A stretch of DNA of 58,094 nucleotides, taken from NCBI RefSeq assembly GCF_003725415.1, contig NZ_RJQC01000005.1, forward strand, positions 29,671 to 87,764, read 5' to 3'. A model generated the notes under the pieces. The model saw only the letters and a program-made list of their open reading frames with translations. It had not been told where the DNA came from and ran no database searches. Made by a program: the position numbers and the translations under genes. Below are positions 26,834 to 34,289 of the stretch, piece by piece; the first letter of the stretch is position 1; every line of letters starts with the position of its first letter. The stretch comes from Absicoccus porci. GTDB lineage: Bacteria; Bacillota_I; Bacilli_A; Erysipelotrichales; Erysipelotrichaceae.

Positions 26834-27889
26834 CTAGACACGTTTCCAAATATATTTGCGATCTTCTCCTTTTAAGTAAGCTAAGATCTCTTGAGACATC
26901 ATTTCACCGGACCAATTATCAACATCGGTTGTCAATCCTGCCATATGTGGTGTACATACTACATTGCGCATCTTCAATAGTGGATGATTGGCTGGTACTG
27001 GTTCTTGCCAATATACATCAATAGCGGCTCCAGCAATGTCTCCATTTTGTAAAGCTTCAACAAAATCGCGTTGATCAATAACAGCTGCACGTGCAGTATT
27101 GACAACATAAGCTGTTTTCTTCATTTTTGAGAACCAATCTTTATTTACAATTCCTTTCGTTGAATCTAAGACTGGTAGATGGATACTTACGATATCAGCA
27201 TTGGATAACATGGTATCTAGATCACAGGCTTTAGCACCGGTTGCTTCAATCTTTTCATCGTCTAAGTATGGATCATAGGCTAAGATTTCCATACCAAAGG
27301 CTTGTGCACGTTTGGCAACTTCACGACCAATGGCACCAAAACCAGCAATACCTAATTTCTTTCCATATAATTCAAATCCAATTCCATAATCGGTAAATGG
27401 ATGATGTTCATCCAAAGGACCAAAAGTAACATTTTTTACATCAGGTACATCATAGATATCTGCTTTGGCTGGACTTGTATGTTCACCTTTATGCAATCCT
27501 TCAGCAGAAATCGTAATCTTTCGTGCCATGGCAATCATTAATCCCATTGTGAATTCAGCAACAGCTACACGGTTACGACCAGGTGTATATGACAACTGCA
27601 AGCCACGATCCATGATCGTTTTATTATCGACCGTAACGGGTGTTCCTTTGGCTACACCAATAAATTTCATACCTGAATCCGCCCAATCATTGATCGTATC
27701 TGTACCAGCATATTCATCGCCCAATACGACCAATTCATAGCCGCGACATTCTTCTCTGGTTTGGGCTTCGGTTACATTTCCTTTTCCGTGCTTTAATTCA
27801 CCAGCAATGGTAATGTCGCAATATTCTTCAATTTCTTGCATACGCTTTTCAGGTAAACGCGTACATAATACCATTTTCTTTTTTGCCAT
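26834..27889 (-). CDS. D-2-hydroxyacid dehydrogenase family protein
   Basis: 351 residues. The NAD site is LGIAGFGAIGREVAKRAQAFG (quoted in part of residues about 175-195). Catalytic Arg lies in VVNTARAAVID, Glu in DVYWQEPVP and His in CTPHMAGLTTD. The family reduces 2-keto acids to D-hydroxy acids or oxidises related sugar acids. An extra stretch (KADIYDVPDVKNVTFGPLDEHHPFTDYG, residues about 135-165) precedes the nucleotide domain, which is longer than in lactate or phosphoglycerate dehydrogenases. Its step in this pathway is not clear. Tightly packed between the iron dehydrogenase and MFS genes. Confidence 0.88.
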   Translation of the reverse strand: MAKKKMVLCTRLPEKRMQEIEEYCDITIAGELKHGKGNVTEAQTREECRGYELVVLGDEYAGTDTINDWADSGMKFIGVAKGTPVTVDNKTIMDRGLQLSYTPGRNRVAVAEFTMGLMIAMARKITISAEGLHKGEHTSPAKADIYDVPDVKNVTFGPLDEHHPFTDYGIGFELYGKKLGIAGFGAIGREVAKRAQAFGMEILAYDPYLDDEKIEATGAKACDLDTMLSNADIVSIHLPVLDSTKGIVNKDWFSKMKKTAYVVNTARAAVIDQRDFVEALQNGDIAGAAIDVYWQEPVPANHPLLKMRNVVCTPHMAGLTTDVDNWSGEMMSQEILAYLKGEDRKYIWKRV

Positions 27890-27899
27890 TTTCGTCTCC

Positions 27900-29057
27900 T
27901 TAAAATGCTTTCCTTAATATTTCAATAATTGTTTCTTTTGTCACATCTTGACGTGGATTAAAATGTAACGGACCTTCCTTTAATGCATCCGTTGCGATGA
28001 TGTCAAAATCTGCTTCCGTGATCTTATGTTCCCTTCCTTGTTCATGAAGAGGTCGAATACCCATTTCTTTGACCATACGGCCTAATTCATTGGCTAGAGC
28101 AAATTTATCTTTTTCTTCATCACCAGTCAAAGGTAAGTTGATGGCTTTGGCCATTTCAATCATTTCTTTTGGACATTTTTCTGCATTGAAAGCCGTAACA
28201 TAAGGTAACACACATGCATTGGCCACGCCATGAGCTATACCAAAATGAGCACTCAACGTATGTGCAATCGCATGTACCAATCCTAAATTGGCATTGGAGA
28301 AGCCAAATCCGACAACGATGCAACCTAACATCATCTTTTCACGCGCATCCATATCGTTGCCGTTTTCATATACTTTTGGTAGATTTTCATAGAAAATCTG
28401 TAAACCACGCAAAGAATTATACTTGGTTAAATATGTCGCTTCGTTAGAAATATAGCTTTCTACGGCATGGGTGATGGCATCCAGTCCCGTAGCGGCAGTG
28501 ACTCCAGCTGGCACAGTACGGGTGAATTCAGGATCCGCAATCACTTTATCGGCTACGATCTTATTATCGATCACGACATATTTACGAACCGATTTGGTAT
28601 CGACCAGGGCCGCTACATTGGTAATTTCACTGGATGTTCCAGCAGTTGTTGGAATGGCAATCAATGGACAAACAGGTTTTGGTACGTTACCAATGCCTTC
28701 GTAATCCATGATATTTCCGCCATTGCTTGTTAGAACATTGATGGCTTTGGCCGTATCCATACTGGATCCACCACCGACAGCTACAAAGGCATCGATATTA
28801 TTTTCCTTTGCGATTGCATAACCTGCTTCAACGACTTCGTTGGTTGGATTCGGAATAACACCATCAAATTCCACAACGTTGAATTTATCTTTATCAATAG
28901 CATCAACGACTTTATCTGCAATACCTACGGCTTTCACGCCTTTATCATAGACAACCAACACATTGGTTGCACCAAACTGCGTTAATATTCTTGAGATCTC
29001 TTGGATGGCATCTTTTCCAAAGGTGACATCCGTCTTTACAAAAAATTCCTTTGCCAT
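27900..29057 (-). CDS. Iron-containing alcohol dehydrogenase (lactaldehyde reductase-like)
   Basis: 385 residues. Family III alcohol dehydrogenase with FVAVGGGSSMDTAKAI (nucleotide site) and the iron ligands in DAITHAVESY and LVHAIAHTLSAHFGIAHGVANA. FucO-type members reduce lactaldehyde to propanediol after aldolase cleavage of a deoxysugar phosphate, which would fit the class II aldolase gene just upstream. ATG 29057 follows AGAGGGAACAAT; the longer upstream reading lacks a ribosome site. It starts 10 bp after the aldolase stop. Confidence 0.88.
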   Translation of the reverse strand: MAKEFFVKTDVTFGKDAIQEISRILTQFGATNVLVVYDKGVKAVGIADKVVDAIDKDKFNVVEFDGVIPNPTNEVVEAGYAIAKENNIDAFVAVGGGSSMDTAKAINVLTSNGGNIMDYEGIGNVPKPVCPLIAIPTTAGTSSEITNVAALVDTKSVRKYVVIDNKIVADKVIADPEFTRTVPAGVTAATGLDAITHAVESYISNEATYLTKYNSLRGLQIFYENLPKVYENGNDMDAREKMMLGCIVVGFGFSNANLGLVHAIAHTLSAHFGIAHGVANACVLPYVTAFNAEKCPKEMIEMAKAINLPLTGDEEKDKFALANELGRMVKEMGIRPLHEQGREHKITEADFDIIATDALKEGPLHFNPRQDVTKETIIEILRKAF

Positions 29058-29067
29058 ATTGTTCCCT

Positions 29068-29712
29068 CTAGACAGCTTGATCGGCTGCAATCAAAGCTTT
29101 CATTGCTTTTTCGCCTTCTTCAGGCATTGGTTCATATGTACCTAACAATTTTGCATAGAATGTTGTGACAGCCATTTCTTCTGTGTATGTTGTAGCGGCC
29201 ATAGCAGCTTTCATATCCTTACCACAGCAGAACATTCCATGGTTTTTGATCAATACGGCACGTCCATTGTCTCCCAATGCTTCTACTACTTTTTTAGCTA
29301 CATCATTGCTTCCTGGCATTGTGAATGGCACGATACCAACAGGAGTGAATTCACATTGTGGTGGAGTAATAGGTCGTAATTCAGGATTATCGCCCATAGC
29401 CATGATTGTCGCAAACATTGCATGCGTATGAACCGTTGCTTTCACATCAGGTCTTGCACGCATTACAGCTGTATGCATAGGCACTTCACTTGATGGTTTA
29501 TAGTTTCCATCTAACCAATTACCATCTAAATCAACAATGGCGATATCTTCTGGTTTCATACCTGTATAAGAAATGCCACTTGGTGTGATAGCGATTACAT
29601 CGTCTTCATCATCACGTAAAGCGATATTACCGGAAGTTCCTTTTACCAATCCTTGTGCAACAGCTTCTTCAATAGCGTCTAACACAATTTTTCTAATTCT
29701 TTCGTATTTCAT
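29068..29712 (-). CDS. Class II aldolase/adducin family protein (FucA/AraD-like)
   Basis: 214 residues. Motifs in order: LVKGTSGNIALRD, ITPSGISYTGM, SSEVPMHTAVMRARPDV, zinc His in TVHTHAMFATIMAMG, IPFTMPGSNDVAKKV and LIKNHGMFCCG. Fuculose- or rhamnulose-1-phosphate aldolases of this type split a ketose-1-phosphate into dihydroxyacetone phosphate and an aldehyde; ribulose-5-phosphate 4-epimerases share the fold. The neighbouring kinase and aldehyde reductase favour an aldolase. ATG 29712 follows AAGGAGGAGACAAT. First gene of its unit, under operator site 3. Confidence 0.88.
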   Translation of the reverse strand: MKYERIRKIVLDAIEEAVAQGLVKGTSGNIALRDDEDDVIAITPSGISYTGMKPEDIAIVDLDGNWLDGNYKPSSEVPMHTAVMRARPDVKATVHTHAMFATIMAMGDNPELRPITPPQCEFTPVGIVPFTMPGSNDVAKKVVEALGDNGRAVLIKNHGMFCCGKDMKAAMAATTYTEEMAVTTFYAKLLGTYEPMPEEGEKAMKALIAADQAV

Positions 29713-29797
29713 ATTGTCTCCTCCTTTTTTATGAAATATTGTTTGTTTCTTTATGCTTTGAGTATAAAAAAAAGCCCTATATTCCTCAAAGCGCATT

Positions 29798-29817
29798 TTT
29801 CCGCTCGAAAGAGGAAA
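29798..29817. promoter_or_regulatory. Operator site 3, shared by the aldolase unit and the regulator gene
   Basis: TTTCCGCTCGAAAGAGGAAA in the divergent region, 86-105 bp before the aldolase start and 74-93 bp before the regulator start. A half-site (ATTCCTCAAAG) lies just to its left. Confidence 0.75.
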
Positions 29818-29890
29818 TAGGAATTGATTTGCCTATCATTTACAAATGATACAATTCATGTATATCATTATTAAGAAGGAGTGCGTATTC

Positions 29891-31825
29891 ATGAAGGAAT
29901 TAAATTTAACTTTACGACAGCGACAAATTCTGAATTATCTACATAATACGGATGGATATGTCACTGGTTCACAGTTATCCAAATGGTTGCATGTATCATC
30001 AAGAACCATACGAAACGATATTTCTTCAATCAATGAAATGTTGGAAGGATCCCATACAACAATCATTTCAAAACATAGTTATGGATATCATTTGCAATCG
30101 ACCAATTCCGAAGATCTACGTGAATTGACACAAACCAGTACCTCCTTTATTTTTAAAACCGATCGTATTCGTCATATCGTATTGTGTTTGTGTGAAGCTG
30201 AAAAACCAATGAATTTATATGAATTAGCTGATGAAATGTATATTAGTAAGACGACGTTAGATTCCGATATCCGTTCGTTTAAAGAAGAGTATATTGATCC
30301 CTTTTCCATTCAGATGACGATCAATCGAAGCTTTGTACAGATTGAACCAAACGAAAGAAAACGAAGAAGATTGTTACTGCATTTGTATTCTCAAGGTTGG
30401 GATTATAATCATCGATCCAATACCTATTATAAGAATGAATTGATTTCCGAAAAACTCATCAATCGTTGTATCATGGCTATTCTTTATACGATGGATTGCT
30501 TCAATATTCGTATGGAAGATGTGAATTTAGTCCATTTGATCTTAACAATTGCGATATCTATCCATAGAATGGATGAGGGGCATGTTTTACAAGATGTGCG
30601 TTCACCCATCTATGAGAAGCCTATAGCGGTCCAATTTGTCGATGAAGTCTTAGCATTTTTGCATGATCAGTGGGATCAAGAATTTCCGAAAGCTGAACGT
30701 GTTGAAATGTATGAATTGGTTTCTTGTAGTTTGATACCTGATATTGACTATGCAACATCGCATGACGCATCAAGTTATGTGGATCAGAAAAGCATTCGCT
30801 TGACCAATCAATATTTAAATGCTATTAAAGAAAAATTCCATTTTGATTTTTTTGACAATGAAGACTTTTATCAAACGCTACTTTACTACTTTTATTATTT
30901 GAGTTTACCATCGCATAACTTAAATTATGACAACGTGATTCGGAATACTTCACAACAAAAGCTATCTTTCGAAATGGAAGTTGCCTATACGGTGCAACCC
31001 TTTGCCAAAGAAACGTATGGTCGTTATTTGGATTCCCTTGAATTATTATATTTAAGTATCATGATTTCAGGAGCTTTTGTTCATTTGAAACATAAAAAAA
31101 TGCGAACTGTTATTCTTTCGCACTTGAATATGCCTGCAGCCTGGAACATTCGTATGCAGGTGGAACATCAATTTCCCGATCATATCCATGTGACAAATTT
31201 AGTACCAGTGTATATGAAAGATAGTTTTGATTTTTCATCGACTGACCTTGTTTTAACGACAGTGCGTAAACAAATTGTTTCGGATCAAAACATAAGTGTC
31301 ATTCATATTAATCCTTATTTGGATGAAAAAGATATTCATGCCATCGATCAATTGATCAAACAGAAACAATATGAGTTCTTATACCAGAAGGATTTTCCTT
31401 CTTTGTTGCACTATTTCGATGAAGCCGACTGGGAAGAAAAAGCGAATGACACGGATTTTAATGATTTATTAAAAAGAGTCTTAACTTCTTTAAAACAAAA
31501 AGACATCATTGATGATGCCTTTGTATCTGATGTTTTATGTCGGGAACAAATTACAGGGTTTGCGAATCGTCCGGTCTACACTTTAGTTTATTTATCGGTG
31601 CCAGCCAAACAAACTCATATTTCAATTACCACATTGAATCATCGCATCAAATGCAATGATCAAAAAATTCGTATGCTCATCGTTTTAGCTTTATCCAAAG
31701 AAGATACGGGACTTTTATATAAATTTCAAAATGAATTATATTATACTGACTGGGATCCGAATGCATCGCGTTTTTTTAAAACGAAAATTGAATTTATGTC
31801 ATTTTTTCAGTCTGTATTAAAATAG
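29891..31825 (+). CDS. PRD-domain transcriptional regulator (BglG/MtlR type)
   Basis: 644 residues. The order is a winged helix (LTLRQRQILNYLHN, VTGSQLSKWLHVSSRTIRNDI), a second Mga-like helix-turn-helix (NLYELADEMYISKTTLDSDI), two PTS regulation domains (about 170-400, including VHLILTIAISIHRMDEGH), an EIIB-like region and an EIIA-like C-terminus. PTS proteins phosphorylate such regulators on His. Here the last domain lacks an obvious PH active site, and the regulon uses MFS, not PTS, transport. ATG 29891 follows AAGGAG by 9 nt. Most likely it activates the four surrounding units through the TTTCC...GGAAA dyads. Confidence 0.85.
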   Translation: MKELNLTLRQRQILNYLHNTDGYVTGSQLSKWLHVSSRTIRNDISSINEMLEGSHTTIISKHSYGYHLQSTNSEDLRELTQTSTSFIFKTDRIRHIVLCLCEAEKPMNLYELADEMYISKTTLDSDIRSFKEEYIDPFSIQMTINRSFVQIEPNERKRRRLLLHLYSQGWDYNHRSNTYYKNELISEKLINRCIMAILYTMDCFNIRMEDVNLVHLILTIAISIHRMDEGHVLQDVRSPIYEKPIAVQFVDEVLAFLHDQWDQEFPKAERVEMYELVSCSLIPDIDYATSHDASSYVDQKSIRLTNQYLNAIKEKFHFDFFDNEDFYQTLLYYFYYLSLPSHNLNYDNVIRNTSQQKLSFEMEVAYTVQPFAKETYGRYLDSLELLYLSIMISGAFVHLKHKKMRTVILSHLNMPAAWNIRMQVEHQFPDHIHVTNLVPVYMKDSFDFSSTDLVLTTVRKQIVSDQNISVIHINPYLDEKDIHAIDQLIKQKQYEFLYQKDFPSLLHYFDEADWEEKANDTDFNDLLKRVLTSLKQKDIIDDAFVSDVLCREQITGFANRPVYTLVYLSVPAKQTHISITTLNHRIKCNDQKIRMLIVLALSKEDTGLLYKFQNELYYTDWDPNASRFFKTKIEFMSFFQSVLK

Positions 31826-31862
31826 GTTCTCTAATTGTTGTTTAGAGAACCTTTCTTTTTTA
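31825..31862. terminator. Bidirectional terminator between regulator and MFS 2
   Basis: AGGTTCTCTAA-6 nt-TTTAGAGAACCT stem with T-runs on both sides as read by each strand. Confidence 0.8.
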
Positions 31863-33167
31863 TTTATCTTGTTGTTGCATCAATTCTGGATGTTTTAGTT
31901 TATCCCATTTTCCCTCTTCGGTAAACGCTACGATAAAGATATCAATCACAAATAAGATAATATAAATGATATAAGCTTTTGTCAGACTTCCAGTTGCTTG
32001 CATAACAAATGCATTGACTGCAAAATTCAAACAACCTATACAGTAGTTTACTGGGAAAATAAAGCCATTCACGGTCGGATAGTCCAATACGCCAAAGATT
32101 GAAGCGGGGAAAGACAAAGACATATTTGTACTTCCGCCCAAGCAGAAACCAATGATCGCAATAGAAATGTATACAAATGGTTTGCCCCAAGTACCAAATA
32201 AATTAAATAGAATGCCAATCGCAAATGTTGCACAATAAATCATACAAGCCTTTTTAGTACCAAGTTTCGTATCAATGAAACCAATTGTATAACTACCAAT
32301 GATTCCTACCAATCCAGCAATGGTCATTGCCCCAACTGCTTCGGCTTGCGTTAATCCTAAGGAAACATTTCTTGGCACCAATTGAGTAACAATTCCCAAT
32401 AATCCTAATGTGATGAATCCTGGCACAATGGCTGCCAACCACGCTTCTTTACAGCGAATGATCTTGCCAATAGTCCAATCACTTTTATATTCTTGTCGAT
32501 TTTCTAATGGTTTATAGTCTTTTTCATATTCTTCTTTTGTCACATTATCTGGATACATGCCTGCGTCTTTTGGATCATCACGCAAAGTAATATAGGCAAA
32601 TATAGCTAATACAATGGCAGCCCATCCAAATACGGATAAACTCGTTTTATACATACCCATGGTCAATAATGTTGTCATCAATGGAGCTAAAATTGCTGTA
32701 CCAATGTTGGCACCAATCGTACTAATACCATTGACAACACCTCGTTTTTTTGGAAACCAATCCGATTGCATTGGACCTGTACACAAATAGAAACATCCTT
32801 GTCCGCAGCTGACCATAATACATTGGGAAATCGCATACATAAGAATGTTGCTAGCACGTAAGAACAAGAAATTAAATGTTAAACCAAAAATGATAAACAA
32901 GGCAGTGCACATTACCCGACCACCGAAGCGATCACGTAATTTGGCAATAAAGAACATCATGGCAACGCCAACAAATCCAGCAATCGTTCCCATGCTCAAA
33001 CATAAATTATAATCAAGTCCTGCTCCTTTTGAAATTTCTGGAAGCGCAATGTTTAATCCGTCATTGACACCTGCATTTGTAATCAGCATGGCCAAGATAC
33101 AGAAAATCATTAGGTTCCATCCTTTTCCAAGGCGTAAACTCTCTCTGATAGTTAATTTTTTCTCCAT
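31860..33167 (-). CDS. MFS transporter 2 of the catabolic regulon
   Basis: 435 residues with 12 predicted membrane helices. It resembles the OFA-like anion or sugar-acid branch: long N-terminus (KKLTIRESLRLGKGWNLMIFC), FIAKLRDRFGGRVMCTALF between helices 2 and 3, CTGPMQSDWFPKKRGVVNGISTIGANIG, and a charged central loop (RDDPKDAGMYPDNVTKEEYEKDY). ATG 33167 follows AAAGGAGAAAAT; longer readings have no ribosome site. It is a separate unit with its own operator site 4 and a consensus cre box, so it is probably the regulated importer. Confidence 0.85.
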   Translation of the reverse strand: MEKKLTIRESLRLGKGWNLMIFCILAMLITNAGVNDGLNIALPEISKGAGLDYNLCLSMGTIAGFVGVAMMFFIAKLRDRFGGRVMCTALFIIFGLTFNFLFLRASNILMYAISQCIMVSCGQGCFYLCTGPMQSDWFPKKRGVVNGISTIGANIGTAILAPLMTTLLTMGMYKTSLSVFGWAAIVLAIFAYITLRDDPKDAGMYPDNVTKEEYEKDYKPLENRQEYKSDWTIGKIIRCKEAWLAAIVPGFITLGLLGIVTQLVPRNVSLGLTQAEAVGAMTIAGLVGIIGSYTIGFIDTKLGTKKACMIYCATFAIGILFNLFGTWGKPFVYISIAIIGFCLGGSTNMSLSFPASIFGVLDYPTVNGFIFPVNYCIGCLNFAVNAFVMQATGSLTKAYIIYIILFVIDIFIVAFTEEGKWDKLKHPELMQQQDK

Positions 33168-33239
33168 ATTTTCTCCTTTATCCATGGAATTTTCATAATT
33201 ATTGAGCTCTTTTTTTACAGTTCCTATCTTACTTTTTAA

Positions 33240-33253
33240 TGTAAGCGCTGTCA
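33240..33253. promoter_or_regulatory. cre box (CcpA site) before MFS 2
   Basis: TGTAAGCGCTGTCA matches the consensus TGWAANCGNTNNCA at every fixed position. It lies 73-86 bp before the start codon, next to operator site 4. Confidence 0.75.
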
Positions 33254-33262
33254 TTCTAAAAA

Positions 33263-33282
33263 TTTCCACATTGTAAAGGAAA
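33263..33282. promoter_or_regulatory. Operator site 4 of the PRD regulon
   Basis: TTTCCACATTGTAAAGGAAA keeps the TTTCC and GGAAA arms with the same 20-bp span; the centre is more divergent. It is 96-115 bp before the MFS 2 start. Confidence 0.55.
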
Positions 33283-33349
33283 ATTGTTATAAAATTCTTC
33301 GAATATTTAATATTTATGATTGTTTATATTCGTTTATTTGTCTTTTCAT

Positions 33350-33382
33350 TAAAAAAGTCCCTAGATAAAATCTAGGGACAAT
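33350..33382 (-). terminator. Terminator of the tRNA operon
   Basis: GTCCCTAGAT-TTTT-ATCTAGGGAC on the minus strand, followed by TTTTTT. Confidence 0.85.
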
Positions 33383-33392
33383 CTCTGATGAA

Positions 33393-33468
33393 TGGTGGTC
33401 TCAGCCGGAATCGAACCAGCGACACAAGGATTTTCAGTCCTTTGCTCTACCGACTGAGCTATGAGACC
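33393..33468 (-). tRNA. tRNA-Phe(GAA)
   Basis: 76 nt with encoded CCA. Acceptor GGTCTCA pairs with TGAGACC; anticodon loop CTGAAAA gives GAA; T arm GGTTCGATTCC. Last gene of the operon. Confidence 0.95.
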
Positions 33469-33471
33469 ACA

Positions 33472-33548
<77 letters not shown>

Positions 33549-33558
33549 ATGTGACAAA

Positions 33559-33650
33559 TGGCGGAGAAGCTGGGATTCGAACCCAGGCGCCGCGCGAACG
33601 ACCTACCGGTTTTCAAGACCGGACCCTTCAACCACTTGGGTACTTCTCCA
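33559..33650 (-). tRNA. tRNA-Ser(TGA)
   Basis: 92 nt with a long variable arm typical of serine tRNAs. Acceptor GGAGAAG pairs with CTTCTCC; anticodon loop CTTGAAA gives TGA; CCA encoded. Confidence 0.95.
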
Positions 33651-33669
33651 AGGAGATTCTTTTGTATAT

Positions 33670-33746
33670 TGGTGGACCCTGTAGGACTCGAACCTACGAC
33701 CCGCCGGTTATGAGCCGGATGCTCTGACCAACTGAGCTAAGGGTCC
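33670..33746 (-). tRNA. tRNA-Ile(CAT), lysidine type
   Basis: 77 nt. The CAT anticodon would suggest Met, but the body (GGACCCTTAGCTCAGTTGG, CTCATAACCGG, ACAGGGTCCACCA) matches the minor isoleucine tRNA whose C34 is changed to lysidine by TilS so that it reads AUA. The Met elongator is a separate gene next to it. Confidence 0.85.
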
Positions 33747-33758
33747 AATTCAACTCGT

Positions 33759-33835
33759 TGGTGGCTGAGGTGAGACTCGAACTCACGACCTTCCGGGTAT
33801 GAACCGGATGCTCTAGCCAACTAAGCTACCCAGCC
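33759..33835 (-). tRNA. Elongator tRNA-Met(CAT)
   Basis: 77 nt. Acceptor GGCTGGG with CTCAGCC, anticodon stem-loop CCGGTTCATACCCGG, CCA encoded. It lacks the initiator marks. Confidence 0.88.
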
Positions 33836-33850
33836 AAAAGTTTAAATAAA

Positions 33851-33927
33851 TGGTCGGGACGGCAGGATTTGAACCTGTGACCCCTTGATCCCAAATCAAG
33901 TGCACTACCAAGCTGTGCTACGTCCCG
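33851..33927 (-). tRNA. tRNA-Pro(TGG)
   Basis: 77 nt. Acceptor CGGGACG with CGTCCCG, anticodon loop TTTGGGA gives TGG, T arm GGTTCAAATCC, CCA encoded. Confidence 0.95.
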
Positions 33928-33945
33928 ATACTTACTAAAAATAAA

Positions 33946-34022
33946 TGGCGCGCCCAGTAGGAGTCGAACCCGCAACCTTTTGATCCGTAGTCAAACGCTC
34001 TATCCAATTGAGCTATGGGCGC
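33946..34022 (-). tRNA. tRNA-Arg(ACG)
   Basis: 77 nt. Acceptor GCGCCCA with TGGGCGC, anticodon loop CTACGGA gives ACG (A34 to be edited to inosine), CCA encoded. First gene of the operon. Confidence 0.95.
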
Positions 34023-34059
34023 ATATTTGAATTTTTTTCACACTTATCAGTGCCTTAAT

Positions 34060-34088
34060 AATATAACATAGCCTTCTTATGATTGCAA
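34060..34088 (-). promoter_or_regulatory. Promoter of the tRNA operon
   Basis: On the minus strand TTGCAA (34083-34088), 17-nt spacer, TATATT (34060-34065), about 30 bp before the first tRNA. Confidence 0.6.
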
Positions 34089-34147
34089 ATATTTTTTATA
34101 AAAACTTTTCATTGCAATCCATTTTGAATTGTGTTTCAATGAAAATG

Positions 34148-34234
34148 AAATAGGGAGTAACCAGCAGAATCTGCACTTATGGCGTCAACCACGAAATTTT
34201 ATTTCCGCTGTAAGTTTAAATGGTGAGACTATTG
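34148..34234 (+). ncRNA. Manganese riboswitch (yybP-ykoY type)
   Basis: Conserved segments of this class appear in order: AATAGGGAGTAACC at the 5' side of P1, GCGTCAACCACGA in the middle and GGTGAGACTATT at the 3' side. The 3' P1 strand is also the 5' arm of the terminator at 34220-34272. Mn2+ binding would hold P1 together and let transcription continue into the P-type ATPase. Mn-responsive leaders of this class before P-type ATPases are known, for example yoaB of Lactococcus and mgtA of pneumococcus. Confidence 0.82.
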
Positions 34235-34272
34235 TATATCTTTTTTGGTATGCAATAGTCTCACCATTTTTT
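34220..34272 (+). terminator. Riboswitch-controlled terminator
   Basis: ATGGTGAGACTATTG and CAATAGTCTCACCAT form a perfect 15-bp stem followed by TTTTTTATT, shortly before the ribosome site AAGGAGG. Confidence 0.85.
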
Positions 34273-34289
34273 ATTAAGGAGGTACACAT

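Noticed and set aside
34148..34234. NiCo riboswitch instead of the Mn class
   Set aside because: The GGGAGTA and GGTGAGAC segments and the single P1 shared with the terminator fit yybP-ykoY; the four-way junction repeats of the NiCo class are absent.
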